Position numbers and translations under genes: made by a program. The notes under the pieces were generated by a model. It was not told where the DNA came from. It saw nothing but the letters and a program-made list of their open reading frames with translations, and did no database searches. Shown here one piece after another: positions 30,080 through 39,907 of a stretch of 64,000 nt of DNA (positions within the stretch are counted from its first letter, which is position 1; each line of letters begins with the position of its first letter). Source of the stretch: Ramlibacter terrae (lineage in GTDB: Bacteria > Pseudomonadota > Gammaproteobacteria > Burkholderiales > Burkholderiaceae_C); contig CP053418.1 in the NCBI GenBank assembly GCA_013127575.1, positions 1,116,001 to 1,180,000 on the forward strand, in the 5' to 3' direction.

Positions 30080-30627
30080 CCACCCGCCCCGGCATCGACG
30101 TCGCCGTCATCATGCGCAAGGTGGCGCAGAACAACCGCTGGCAGCCGTTCCGCTGGGAGCTGGCCGAGGTGCTGGCGCACGAGGCTGCGTTCGGCGCCAC
30201 GCCGCGCCGGCTGCTGCAGTCGGACACCGAGGAGCGCTGGCTGTACCCCGGCTTCCGCGTGGAGCTGTTCCGCGACGATGCGGAGGGCTACTACCTCAAC
30301 TACACCACCGACGCGCCCTGCTGGTTCGTGCTGTGGCGCATGGAAGACGAGCCGACCATCGCGGACGAGCCCCTGGCGCGACCGGCGGCGGTGAGCGTGA
30401 GCTACCACGACGCGGGCCGCTGGCTCGACGCGCAGGAACACTGCGAGCAGGTGCCCGCGCCGACCGAAGTGGTGGCGTGGATGCGAGCCTTCGCCGAGGA
30501 GCACTACGTGCCCGAGCCGCGCAAGCGCAAGCGGCCGGAGAGCTTCCGCCGGCTGGAAGACCGCTTCGGCAACCCGGCGTCGGTGAGCGCCGGCAAGAAG
30601 TACGGCGGCGGGGAAAACAATGGCTGA
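30076..30627 (+). CDS. DUF3305 family protein, formate dehydrogenase accessory
   Basis: 183 residues, soluble and Trp-rich (NNRWQPFRWELAEVL, CWFVLWRMEDE), with a basic C-terminus (PRKRKRPESFRRLEDRFGNP). DUF3305 proteins recur in proteobacterial formate dehydrogenase operons; their biochemical role is not established. It starts in the fdsA stop (ATGA) and overlaps the next gene by 8 bases, so it is tightly coupled. The frame is intact. Confidence 0.87.
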   Translation: MTTRPGIDVAVIMRKVAQNNRWQPFRWELAEVLAHEAAFGATPRRLLQSDTEERWLYPGFRVELFRDDAEGYYLNYTTDAPCWFVLWRMEDEPTIADEPLARPAAVSVSYHDAGRWLDAQEHCEQVPAPTEVVAWMRAFAEEHYVPEPRKRKRPESFRRLEDRFGNPASVSAGKKYGGGENNG

Positions 30628-31226
30628 CGGTTTCTGGGTCGCTGGGCGAAGCGCAAGGAGGCGGTCCGCAAGGGCGAGGAGGTGCCGCGGGAGCCGGTGG
30701 TGGAAGCCGCGCCGGTTCAGCCCTCACCCCAGCCCTCTCCCGCAGGCGGGAGAGGGAGCGAAGAAGTGGAGGCCGTGGCGCCGCCCCCACCGCCGCCGAC
30801 GCTCGAAGATGTGGAATCCCTCACTCCGGCGTCGGATTTCAGCCGCTTCGTGCGGGCCGACGTAACGCCGGAGGTGAAGAACGCGGCGATGAAGAAGCTG
30901 TTCGCCGATCCGCACTTCAATGTGATGGACCGGCTCGACACCTACATCGACGACTACAGCCAGCCCGACCCCATCCCGCCCGCGATGCTGCGCCAGCTGG
31001 CCAGCGCGAAGTTCCTGAAGCTCTTCGAGGAAGAGGAGAAGGAGGAGGCGAAAGCCCCCACGGGGAGGGAAGTCGCGGATGGGCCCCCGCCGGAAAGCGT
31101 GGCACAGTCGGGAACGGCCGAACACATTCCCCCAGCAGTACCCCCGGCCGAAGACCATGCCGACCCTGATTTGCGATTGCAACAAGACGATGCCCCCGGA
31201 CCCGAAGGTCTGGGCCGCGCCCTTGA
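30620..31226 (+). CDS. DUF3306 family protein, formate dehydrogenase accessory
   Basis: About 202 residues. The start MADGFLGRWAKRKEAVRKG is readable after restoring CCTGG at about 30636. The core is LTPASDFSRFVRADVTPEVKNAAMKKLFADPHFNVMDRLDTYIDDY. Residues about 37-50 (PQPSPAGGRGS) are encoded by a palindromic repeat. The C-terminal 60 residues are low-complexity Glu/Pro. In the raw sequence the frame runs on because of the indel at 31213; with that repaired, TGA at 31224-31226 ends it, leaving a 70-base overlap with the polyferredoxin gene. The end is therefore inferred. Confidence 0.78.
30718..30760. repeat. Palindromic repeat element inside the DUF3306 coding sequence
   Basis: A perfect 11-bp inverted repeat, CCCTCTCCCGC (30733-30743) and GCGGGAGAGGG (30746-30756), with a 2-base AG loop, preceded by CCCTCACCCCAG. 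From memory, this matches a short palindrome common as an intergenic element in many GC-rich proteobacteria. Here it lies in frame inside a gene, coding Pro/Gly/Arg-rich residues. Confidence 0.72.
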
Positions 31227-33237
31227 CGAGAACCTCGTCCTCCACTCCACGCTGTGCCGCCGCGAGGCCGGCGCCTTCCAGCAGGCGGTGAAGACCGGCG
31301 ACGACGTCGTCGTCGCCTGCACCGAGGAAAAGCGCCTGTTCGGCGAGATCGGCACGCAGACCGAAGGCGCGCTGTCGCCGATCCGCTTCGTCAACATCCG
31401 CGAGACGGGCGGCTGGAGCCGCGACGCGCGCGGCGCCATGCCCAAGCTGGCCGCGCTGCTCGCCGCCGCCAAGCTGCCCGAGCCGGAGCCGGTGCCCACC
31501 GTCACCTACAAGAGCGCCGGGCGCCTGCTGGTGATCGGACCGCTCGAAGCCGCGGAACGCTTCGCCGCGGCGGCCGGCGACGTGCTCGACATCACCATCT
31601 TCTCGCGCGGCGGCGCCGGCGCGCAGGAGCGCCGCTTCCCCGTCGTCGGCGGCCGCATCCAGAAGCTCACGGGCTGGCTCGGCGCGTTCCAGCTCGAATG
31701 GTCGCAGGACAACGCGATCGACCTCGACCTGTGCACGCGTTGCAATGCCTGCGTGGCCGCCTGCCCCGAAGGCGCGATCGGCCTCGACTACCGGTGAACC
31801 TGGCGTCGTGCACCAGCCACCGCGATTGCGTGAAGGCCTGCGACGTGGCCGGCGCCATCGACTTCACGCGCACGCCGGTGGCCCACACCGACAGCTACGA
31901 CGGTGCTCGACCTGCGCCAGCAAGCGGGATTCCTGCAGCACGCGCCGCCGCAAGGCTATTTCCACCTGCCGGCCGAGCAGGCCGCCGGCCCGCAGGCGCT
32001 CGACACCATCCTCAAGCTGCGCGAGCTCGTCGGCGAATTCGAGAAGCCGAAGTTCTTCACCTACAAGCAGAAGCTGTGCGCGCACAGCCGCAACGAGAAG
32101 ACCGGCTGCAACGCCTGCATCGAGATCTGTTCGGCCGAAGCCATCGCGAGCGACAAGCATCGCCAGCAGATCAAGGTCAACCCGAACCTGTGCGTCGGCT
32201 GCGGCGCCTGCACCACCGTCTGCCCCACGGGCGCGCTGGGCTACGCGTACCCGAAGGCGGCGGAGCAGGGCGCGAAGATCCGCACCCTGGTCTCCACCTA
32301 CGAACGCGCCGGGGGCGCCGCGCCCATCCTGCTGCTGCACAGCCCGGGAGCGCGGCCAGGCGCTGGTCGAAGAACTCGGTCGCGCGGCCCGCGTCGGCGC
32401 GGCGCAGGGCGTGCCCGCCAACGTGATCCCGCTCGCCGTGTGGCACACCGCCAGCATCGGCATCGACCTGTGGCTCAGTGCCGTGGCGCAAGGCGCCGCG
32501 CACGTGGCGGTGCTCGCCACCCACGAAGAAGCGCCCCAGTACCTCGAGGGCCTGCGCGCGCAGATGGACGTGGCGCAGGCGATCCTCGACGCGCTCGGCT
32601 ACGAAGGCCGCCACCTGAGCCTGGTGCACAGCCGCGCGCCCATGGACCTCGACCGGGACCTGCAACTGCTGGCGAAGCTGCGGGGCGCGGTCCCAGAGCG
32701 CGCGCGCTTCGCCGTGGCCGCCGACAAGCGCACGACGCTCGACCGGCGCTCGACCACCTCGTCGAGCACGCGCCGGCGCGTCCCGAAGCGATCGCGCTGC
32801 CGGCCGCATCGCCGTTCGGCAGCATCCTGGTCGACAAGGACAAGTGCACGCTGTGCCTCAGTTGCGTCAGCGCCTGCCCGGCCAGCGCGCTGCAGGACAA
32901 CCCCAACGCGCCGCAGCTGCGGCTGGTGGAAAAGAACTGCGTGCAGTGCGGCCTGTGCGCGAAGACCTGCCCCGAGCAGGCCATCACGCTCGAACCGCGC
33001 CTGCTGCTCACGCCCGAGCGCAAGCAGCCGCGCGTGCTCAATGAGGCCAAGCCCTACGGCTGCATCCGCTGCAGCAAGCCTTTCGGCACGCTCAAGGGCA
33101 TCGAGCTGATGCTCGGCAAGCTGGCCGGCCACTCCATGTTCCAGGGCGCCGCGCTCGAGCGCCTGAAGATGTGCGCCGACTGCCGCGTGATCGACATCTA
33201 TTCGGCCGAGAACGAGAGCCGCATCAGCGACCTATGA
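31157..33237 (+). CDS. Polyferredoxin-type 4Fe-4S protein, formate dehydrogenase cluster
   Basis: About 695 residues. It begins MPTLICDCNKTM (CCCGG at about 31194 probably a miscalled CCTGG, giving MPLDPK). 4Fe-4S motifs follow: CTRCNACVAACPEG, CTSHRDCVKACD, CNACIEICSAEA, CVGCGACTTVCPTG, CTLCLSCVSACPAS and CVQCGLCAKTCPEQ, then a Cys-containing C-terminus (GCIRCSKPFG, KMCADCRVIDIY). Probably an electron-transfer or assembly protein for the formate dehydrogenases. Five breaks (about 31213, 31794, 31903, 32346, 32743) fit CCWGG. The stop overlaps the chaperone start as ATGA. Confidence 0.88.
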
Positions 33238-33852
33238 AAGAACAGATTCCCGTCTCGTCCGCGCTCGACGAGGAAATGGCGCGCGCCGAGATCTACGGCC
33301 TGCTGGCGCAGCTCTATTACGCGGCGCCCGCGCCCGAACTGCTGGCGTCGCTGCGGGTCGCGGTGACCGAGGCGCCCGCGCAGGGCGGCTTCCTCGAGGA
33401 GCCCCTGGCGCGAGGTGGTCGCCGCCGCGCGCGCCATGGACGCCGGCGCGATCGCGCAGGAGTACGACGCGCTGTTCGGCGGCGTCGGCAAGCCGGAGGT
33501 GTACCTGTTCGGCTCGCACTACCTCAGTGGCTTCCTCAACGAGAAGCCGCTGGCGCGCCTGCGCGAGACGCTGGCCGAACTCGGCCTCGGGCGCGACGAG
33601 GCGATGCCCGAGACCGAGGACCACATCGCGTACCTGTGCGAAGTGATGCGCTACCTGATCGCCGGCGACGACGTCGCGGTGGCCAACCTCACGCGCCAGC
33701 GCGCCTTCTTCTCCGAGCACGTGCAGCCCTGGCTGCCGGCGTTGTGCGATGCAATATCGGCGCACCCGCGCGCGCATTTCTATGCGGTGCTCGCGTCCTT
33801 CACGCGGGCCTTCGCGAACGTCGAAGCGCAAGGCTTCGACATGCTGGACTGA
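33234..33852 (+). CDS. TorD/DmsD-family molybdoenzyme chaperone
   Basis: About 205 residues, all-helical, matching cytoplasmic chaperones that bind Tat signal peptides and help load molybdenum cofactor. Marks are AEIYGLLAQLYYAAP, EYDALFGGVGKPEVYLFGSHYLSGFLNEKPLARLRETL, PETEDHIAYLCEVMRYLI and FFSEHVQPWLPALCD. One break at about 33404 (CCCCTGG, one C too many) separates the N-terminal 60 residues. Its likely client is the Tat-exported alpha subunit encoded from 34238. It ends the upstream operon before a terminator. Confidence 0.88.
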
Positions 33853-33860
33853 TTCCGCGC

Positions 33861-33875
33861 GTCTCAACTTGAGAC
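33861..33875. promoter_or_regulatory. Perfect 15-bp palindrome after the chaperone gene
   Basis: GTCTCAA-C-TTGAGAC, 7-bp arms around one base, 9 bases after the stop at 33852. It lies upstream of the second formate dehydrogenase unit and before a terminator-like hairpin. Possible operator; no binding protein can be named. Confidence 0.4.
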
Positions 33876-33914
33876 AGTTCCTGTCGGCTGTCTGTCGCTC
33901 TAGCGTTTTCCCCT

Positions 33915-33935
33915 AGGCCCGGCGGCCTCTTTTTG
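33915..33935 (+). terminator. Likely terminator between the two formate dehydrogenase units
   Basis: AGGCC (33915-33919), loop CGGC, GGCCT (33924-33928), then CTTTTTG. A short stem with a T-rich tail, placed 62 bases after the TorD-like gene. Confidence 0.55.
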
Positions 33936-33966
33936 CATGCCAACGATTGCCGGAGGGGTAACGCTC

Positions 33967-33992
33967 AACTACAGTATGAAACGTAGTTCATA
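33967..33992. promoter_or_regulatory. Overlapping dyads upstream of the Tat-dependent formate dehydrogenase operon
   Basis: AACTAC (33967-33972) pairs with GTAGTT (33983-33988), and TATGAA (33975-33980) pairs with TTCATA (33987-33992). The two dyads interlock in an AT-rich patch 22-47 bases before the ATG at 34014. This is a good position for an operator over the promoter or for alternative RNA folds in the leader. An AGGAGAC ribosome site follows. Confidence 0.45.
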
Positions 33993-34013
33993 AGCGAGCC
34001 TCAGGAGACGTCC

Positions 34014-34220
34014 ATGTCCGAAAGCCAGCCGAAACCCTCCCGCCGCGGATTCATCATGGGGGCCGCCGTCGCCGGCGCCGCCACCGCCGCGGTCGTGGCA
34101 CTGCCCCCGCAGCAGGCCGCCGAACCCGAAGTCACCGAAGCCCCTCCCAAGCCCGAACGCGGCGGCGGCTACCGCGTGAGCGATCACGTCCAGCAGTACT
34201 ACAAGACCACGCTCGTCTAA
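34014..34220 (+). CDS. Formate dehydrogenase-region Tat target protein
   Basis: 68 residues. Twin-arginine signal (PSRRGFIMGAAVAGAATAAVV, RR at residues 10-11), a short acidic/Pro middle and the conserved end YRVSDHVQQYYKTTLV. This matches the small family that precedes the catalytic subunit in many formate dehydrogenase operons; its role is unknown. It ends 17 bases before the alpha-subunit start. Confidence 0.88.
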   Translation: MSESQPKPSRRGFIMGAAVAGAATAAVVALPPQQAAEPEVTEAPPKPERGGGYRVSDHVQQYYKTTLV

Positions 34221-34237
34221 TCCCCCGGGAGACATCC

Positions 34238-37204
34238 ATGTTGCTCACGAAGAAGTCGGGGGCCGCTGCGGCCAACCCGCGCTCGCCGTTCGTCCACAGC
34301 CTCCAGCGGGGCCGGCCAACGCCATCCCCACCATGGACCGCCGCGCATTCCTGCGCCGCTCCGGGCTCGGTGTCGGCGTCGGCATCGCGGCCTCGTCGCT
34401 GATGCTGGTGAAGAAGGCCCGCGCCGCCGACAACAAGGGCCCGGCCATCGGCGAAGGCCGCATCGAGGTCAAGCGCACCGTGTGCTCGCACTGCTCGGTG
34501 GGCTGCGCGATCGACGCGGTGGTCGAGAACGGCGTGTGGGTCCGCCGGGAGCCGGTGTTCGATTCGCCGATCAACCTCGGCGCGCACTGCGCCAAGGGCG
34601 CGGCCATCCGTGAGCACGGCCACGGCGAATTCCGCCTGCGCTACCCGATGAAGCTGGTGGACGGCAAGTACACCCGCATCTCCCGGGACCAGGCCTACAA
34701 CGAGATCACCGCGCGCCTGCTCGAACTGCGCAAGGCCTCCGGGCCCGACGCCGTGTACTGGATCGGCTCCTCGAAGCACAACAACGAGCAGGCGTACCTG
34801 ATGCGCAAGTTCGTCAGCCTCTGGGGCAGCAACAACTGCGACCACCAGGCGCGCATCTGCCACTCCACCACCGTCGCCGGCGTGGCGAACACGTGGGGCT
34901 ACGGCGCCATGACCAACTCGTACAACGACATGCAGAACAGCAAGGCTGCGTTGTACATCGGCTCGAACGCCGCCGAGGCGCACCCGGTCTCCATGCTGCA
35001 CATGCTGCACGCCAAGGAATCCGGCACCAAGATGATCGTGGTCGATCCGCGTTTCACCCGCACGGCCGCCAAGGCGGACGACTACGTGCGCATCCGTTCC
35101 GGCTCCGACATCCCGTTCCTCTTCGGCGTGCTGTACCACGTGTTCAAGAACGGCTGGGAAGACAAGAAGTACATCAACGACCGCGTCTACGGCATGGACC
35201 AGGTCAAGGCCGACGTCATGGCGAAGTGGACGCCGGACAAGGTCGAGGAGGCCTGCGGCGTGCCCGAAGCCGCCGTGTTCAAGGTGGCCCAGACGATGGC
35301 CATGAACCGGCCTTCCACCATCGTGTGGTGCATGGGCCAGACGCAGCACTCCATCGGCAACGCGATGGTCCGCGCCTCGTGCATCCTGCAGCTCGCGCTG
35401 GGCAACGTTGGCGTGTCCGGCGGCGGCGCCAACATCTTCCGCGGCCACGACAACGTGCAGGGCGCCACCGACGTCGGCCCCAACCCCGACTCGCTGCCCG
35501 GCTACTACGGCATCGTCGAAGGCTCCCGGCGCCACTTCGCCAGGACTGGGGCGTCGACTACGAGTGGATCAAGGGCCGCTTCGCCAACCCCGGCATGATG
35601 AGCAAGCCGGGCATCACGGTGTCGCGCTGGATCGACGGCGTCCTCGAGAAGAACGAGATGATCGACCAGGACCCGAACCTGCGCGCGGTCTTCTACTGGG
35701 GCCATGCGCCCAACTCGCAGACCCGCGGCACGGAGATGAAGAAGGCGATGGACAAGCTCGACCTGCTGGTCGTGGTCGATCCCTATCCTTCCGCCACGGC
35801 CGCCATGGCGGCGATGCCCGGCGACCCGAAGGACCTGAACCCGAACCGCGCGGTGTACCTGCTGCCGGCGGCGACCCAGTTCGAGACCAGCGGTTCGGTG
35901 ACGGCGTCCAACCGCTCGATCCAGTGGCGCGAGAAGGTGATCGAGCCGCTGTGGGAAAGCCGCAGCGACCACATGATCATGCACCAGCTGGCCGAGAAGC
36001 TCGGCTTCGCCAAGGAGCTGTCGCAGAACTACAAGATGCAGAAGGTCAAGGGCATGGACGAGCCCGTGCCGGAAGACATCCTGCGCGAGATCAACAAGTC
36101 GGTCTGGACCATCGGCTACACCGGCCAGAGCCCGGAACGCCTGAAGGCCCACATGAAGAACATGGCGGCCTTCGACGTGAAGACGCTCAGGCCAAGCCGG
36201 GCGTGAAGGACAAGGACACCGGCTACGACCTCACCGGCGACTACTTCGGCCTGCCGTGGCCCTGCTTCGGCAACCCCGAGCTGAAGCACCCCGGTTCGCC
36301 CAACCTGTACGACACCACCAAGCACGTGATGGACGGCGGTGGCTGCTTCCGCGCCAACTTCGGCGTGGAGAAGGACGGCGTCAACCTGCTGGCCGAGGAC
36401 GGCTCGCACTCGGTCGGCTCCGAGATCACCACCGGCTATCCCGAGGTCGACCACGTCTTCCTCAAGAAGCTGGGCTGGTGGAACGAGCTCACGCCCACCG
36501 AGCAGGCGGCGGCCGAAGGCAAGAACTGGAAGACCGATCCTTCGGGCGGCCTGATCCGGGTGGCCATGAAGAACCACGGCATCCACGTGTTCGGCAACGC
36601 CAAGGCGCGCGCGGTGGTGTGGAACTTCCCCGACCCCGTGCCGCAGCACCGCGAGGCGCTCTACAGCACCCGCCCCGACCTGGTCGCCAAGTACCCCTCG
36701 CACGACGACAAGAAGGCCTTCTGGCGCCTGCCCACGCTGTACAAGACCGTGCAGCAGAAGAACATCGCCGACAAGGTGCACGAGAAGTTCCCGCTGATCC
36801 TCACCTCCGGGCGGCTGGTCGAATACGAAGGCGGCGGCGAGGAAACGCGCGCCAACCCGTGGCTGGCCGAACTGCAGCAGGAAGCCTTCGTCGAGATCAA
36901 TCCGGAGACGGCCACGCAGCGCGGCATCCGCAACGGCGACCGCGTGTGGCTGAAGTCGCCCACCGGCGCGCAGCTGAACGTGCAGGCGCTGGTGACCGAA
37001 CGCGTGTCGCCCGACACGGTGTGGATGCCCTTCCACTTCTCCGGCCGCTGGCAGGGCGCCGACATGCTGGCGTACTACCCGAGCGGCGCGGCGCCGGTGG
37101 TGCGCGGCGAGGCGGTCAACACCGCCACCACCTACGGTTATGACAGCGTGACGATGATGCAGGAAACGAAGACGACCATCTGCGACGTGCAGAAGGTCGC
37201 TTGA
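34238..37204 (+). CDS. fdhA: Tat-exported formate dehydrogenase alpha subunit (Mo-bisMGD)
   Basis: About 990 residues. Twin-arginine signal in MDRRAFLRRSGLGVGVGIAA (the gene starts about 30 residues earlier with MLLTKKSG), 4Fe-4S motif CSHCSVGC, then CDHQARICHSTTVAG where Cys replaces the selenocysteine of FdnG, and GGGANIFRGHDNVQGATDVG. The C-terminal dinucleotide domain ends DSVTMMQETKTTICDVQKVA. Breaks at about 34312, 35543 and 36190 fit CCTGG/CCAGG, and a Trp codon at 35529 reads as Arg by a CCTGG substitution. Periplasmic; electrons pass to the FeS and cytochrome subunits encoded next. Confidence 0.95.
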
Positions 37205-37214
37205 GGAGACCGAC

Positions 37215-37831
37215 ATGGCAAGAATGAAATTCATCTGTGACTCCGAGCGTTGCATCGAGTGCAACGGCTGCGTCACCGCCTGCAAGAACGAACACGAGGT
37301 GCCCCGGGGCGTGAACCGCCGCCGCGTGGTCACGCTCAACGACGGCGTGCCGGGCGAGCGCTCGGTGTCGGTGGCCTGCATGCACTGCTCCGACGCGCCC
37401 TGCATGGCCGTCTGCCCGACCAACGTCTTCTACCGCACCGAAGAAGGCGTGGTGCTGCACGACAAGGACGGCTGCATCGGCTGCGGCTACTGCAGCTACG
37501 CCTGCCCGTTCGGCGCGCCGCAGTTCCCGGCCGCCGGCACGTTCGGCGTGCGCGGCAAGATGGACAAGTGCACGTTCTGCGCCGGCGGCCCCGAGGCCAA
37601 CGGCTCGCAGGCCGAGTTCGAGAAGTACGGGCGCAACCGCCGGCCGAAGGCAAGCTGCCGGCCTGCGCGGAAATGTGCTCCACCAAGGCGCTGCTGGCCG
37701 GCGACGGCGACGTCGTCGCCGACATCTTCCGCAACCGCGTGGTCAAGCGCGGCAAGGGCGCCGAAGTCTGGGGCTGGGGCACCGCCTACGGTTCCAAGCA
37801 GGCCGGCCAGCCGCAGGGAGCGAAGTCATGA
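37215..37831 (+). CDS. fdhB: Formate dehydrogenase iron-sulfur (beta) subunit
   Basis: About 206 residues with four ferredoxin-like Cys groups: CIECNGCVTACKNEH, CMHCSDAPCMAVCPTN, CIGCGYCSYACPFG and KCTFCAGG...CAEMCSTKAL. It relays electrons from the alpha subunit to cytochrome b. One break at about 37641 (CCGG for CCTGG) is repaired to GRNRLAEGKLPACAEM. There is no transmembrane helix, unlike E. coli FdnH. The stop overlaps the next start (ATGATG). Confidence 0.94.
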
Positions 37832-38050
37832 TGCGCGCGGCGCTCCTCGTCGCCATCGGCGCGCTGGTCGGCCGGCTGCGCCGAGAAGGAACAGACCGCC
37901 AGCGGCATCAAGAGCGATGCCGCGCCCTTCCAGGGCACCAATCGGCCCTACGTCGCCAACGGCTGGAAGCCCGGCGACAAGGGCAGCTGGGAACAGGCAC
38001 TGAAGGTGCGCACCGTCCGGGGGCAGAACGAATATGCCAAGGTTCCTTGA
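37828..38050 (+). CDS. Small lipoprotein in the formate dehydrogenase operon
   Basis: About 75 residues. The start MMRAALLVAIGALV is followed, after repair at about 37872 (CGG for CCTGG), by LAGCAEKEQTASG, a lipobox. The rest contains APFQGTNRPYVANGWKPGDKGSWEQALKVR and GQNEYAKVP. Likely a periplasmic small subunit or assembly factor; I know no function. The stop TGA overlaps a TTG start of the cytochrome gene. Too short and shifted to be obvious in one frame. Confidence 0.7.
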
Positions 38051-39312
38051 GCTCCTCGGCCGCGGCCACGCTGACGCTGGCGGCCGCCGGCATCGGCGGC
38101 GCCGCGTTCGCGCAGTCGACCACGGCCGCCCCCGCGGGCGGCGGCTCGACCACCACCACCCCGGCGCCGGTGAAGCCGCAGGACGACCTGCCGCCGCCCC
38201 CGGGCGCGGGCAGCGGCGGCATCCGGGGCCAGAACATCTTCGAAGTGAAACCCGAGGTGAAGCGCGACGCGTCTTCCGAGCCGGGCTACATGGAGCAGAA
38301 CAACGGCCAGCGCAACCGCGTGCAACCCGGCAACAACGCGCCCATGTGGCGCGGCGTGCAGTCGGGCAAGGAAGGCTACAGCTCGCTGCCCAAAAGCCAG
38401 GCGCCCGAGGCGGGCATCCTGATCCAGGCGCCCGTGCAGTACCCGGGCTCGAAGTTCGTGACGGCGGGCGAGGCGTGGCGGCAGGTGCGCAACGGCTGGA
38501 TCATCCCGTACGGCGCGGCGCTCCCGGCGATCGTGGTGCTCGCCCCGGCGATCTTCTACTTCACCAAGGGCCGCCGGGCCATGCCGAAGCCATCGGCGGC
38601 GGCGGCCGGCGCATCGAGCGGTTCACGCCGTTCGAACGCGCGGCGCACTGGTCGAACGCCATCGCCTTCTGCATCCTGGCGATCTCCGGGATCATCATGG
38701 CGTTCGGCAAGTTCTTCCTGCTGCCGATTATGGGCACCACCCTGTTCGGGCTGCTCACGTACGCGCTGAAGAACCTGCACAACTTCGTGGGGCCGCTGTT
38801 CGTCGTCTCGCTGGTCATCATCTTCGTGACCTTCCTGCGCGACAACTTCCCGCAGCGCGGCGACCTGCGCTGGCTGCTGCGCTTCGGCGGCATGCTGGGC
38901 GGCAAGGAAGAGCCGTCGCACCGGTTCAACGCCGGCGAGAAGGGCGTGTTCTGGGGCGGCGTGTTCCTGCTCGGCACGATCGTCATCGCGTCCGGCCACG
39001 GTGCTCGACAAGCTCGTCCCCGGCCTGATCTACGAGCGCGCGACCATGCAGCAGGCGCACATGATCCACGCCATCGCGGCGCTGCTGATGATGGCCGTGT
39101 TCCTCGGCCACATCTACATCGGCACGATCGGCATGCGCGGCGCGTACAAGGCCATGCGCGAAGGCTACGTCGACGAGGCGTGGGCCCACGAGCACCACGC
39201 GTATTGGCACGCGGACATCCAGGCCGGCAAGGTGCCGGCCGTGCGCAGCCAGGCCCCGAACCACACCCCCACCATCGTCGACCCCACGGCCGAAACCGTG
39301 CGGCCCGCCTGA
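38047..39312 (+). CDS. fdhC: Formate dehydrogenase cytochrome b556 (gamma) subunit
   Basis: About 422 residues: an N-terminal signal-like segment (LTLAAAGIGGAAFAQ), a long Pro/Gly-rich periplasmic part, one helix (IPYGAALPAIVVLAPAIFYF), then the FdnI-like di-heme domain: ERFTPFERAAHWSNAIAFCILAISGI, LKNLHNFVGPLFVVSLVIIFVTF, QQAHMIHAIAALLMMAVFLGHIYIGT, with the heme His in helices. It reduces the quinone pool. Breaks at about 38573 and 39000 fit CCTGG (RLGHAEA, ASGLVLDKL). The TTG start is chosen from its TTGA overlap with the upstream stop; this is uncertain. Confidence 0.88.
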
Positions 39313-39325
39313 GGAGAAGCGACCC

Positions 39326-39889
39326 ATGACCCGATTGATGTTGACGGCGGTCGCCCTGGCCGTGTCCGGCGCGGCGTTCGCCAAGATCCCGGCCCCGGTG
39401 CTGGACGACGCCGCCAAGGCAAAGGCCGCGGAAGCGGCCGCCAAGACCGCGTGGGCGGGCAAGGTGGATGCGTACAAGCTGTGCATGGTGCAGGACCGCA
39501 TCGCGGCCCGGTTCCGCAGCGGCGCGACGGCCAAGCCGGTGAATGCGCCCGCCGGCATGACGCCGACGGCCGTGGTCGCCTCGGCCAATGCGGCGGCGCC
39601 GGCTGCCAAGCCCGCAGCTTCGGCGGCCAGGCCGGCGGCGTCGGCCGCGGCCGCCGCCCAGCCTTCGGGCGGCGCTGCCACGCCGGTCGCCGTCGCGGCC
39701 GGTGTCCTGCCAACCACCGGCTGCGCGGATCCCGGCCCGTTCGCCTTCGCGCCGCCGGCGGAAAAGCCGCTGGAGACCTCCGGCGCGCACTCGCCGGCCT
39801 CGAACGCGAGCAGCCCGCCGAGCGTGCGGCCCGAGTCGGCCACGATGGCGCCCTCCGGCCCCGCCACGCCGCAGTCCAAGAAGCCCTGA
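39326..39889 (+). CDS. Exported Ala/Pro-rich protein at the end of the formate dehydrogenase operon
   Basis: 187 residues. Signal peptide residues 1-19 (LTAVALAVSGAAFA), then KIPAPVLDDAAKAKAAEAAAKTAW and VDAYKLCMVQDRIAARF, followed by about 100 low-complexity Ala/Pro/Ser residues with one more Cys (TTGCADPGPF). No domain recognised. It starts 13 bases after the cytochrome gene and is followed by a terminator, so it belongs to the operon. The frame is intact. Confidence 0.7.
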   Translation: MTRLMLTAVALAVSGAAFAKIPAPVLDDAAKAKAAEAAAKTAWAGKVDAYKLCMVQDRIAARFRSGATAKPVNAPAGMTPTAVVASANAAAPAAKPAASAARPAASAAAAAQPSGGAATPVAVAAGVLPTTGCADPGPFAFAPPAEKPLETSGAHSPASNASSPPSVRPESATMAPSGPATPQSKKP

Positions 39890-39907
39890 GCGTTCCGCGC
39901 GGGGTGC

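Noticed and set aside
26666..30504. Large minus-strand ORFs opposite the NAD-linked formate dehydrogenase genes
   Set aside because: Low-complexity antisense translation with no recognisable domain; the plus strand holds complete Fe-S and molybdopterin motifs.
33900..33940. Sigma-54 promoter before the Tat formate dehydrogenase operon
   Set aside because: GGCGGCCTCTTTTTGCA resembles the consensus, but the GG to GC spacing is off and the stretch forms a terminator hairpin.
34800..34920. Selenocysteine-containing formate dehydrogenase
   Set aside because: Both alpha subunits have Cys at the metal-ligand position (RICHST and RLCHAS), with no in-frame TGA there.
39580..39680. Short tandem GCC/GCG-rich repeat in the Ala/Pro-rich gene as a mobile or CRISPR-like repeat
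   Set aside because: It is simple low-complexity coding sequence without regular spacers. No CRISPR array or insertion sequence was seen anywhere in the window.
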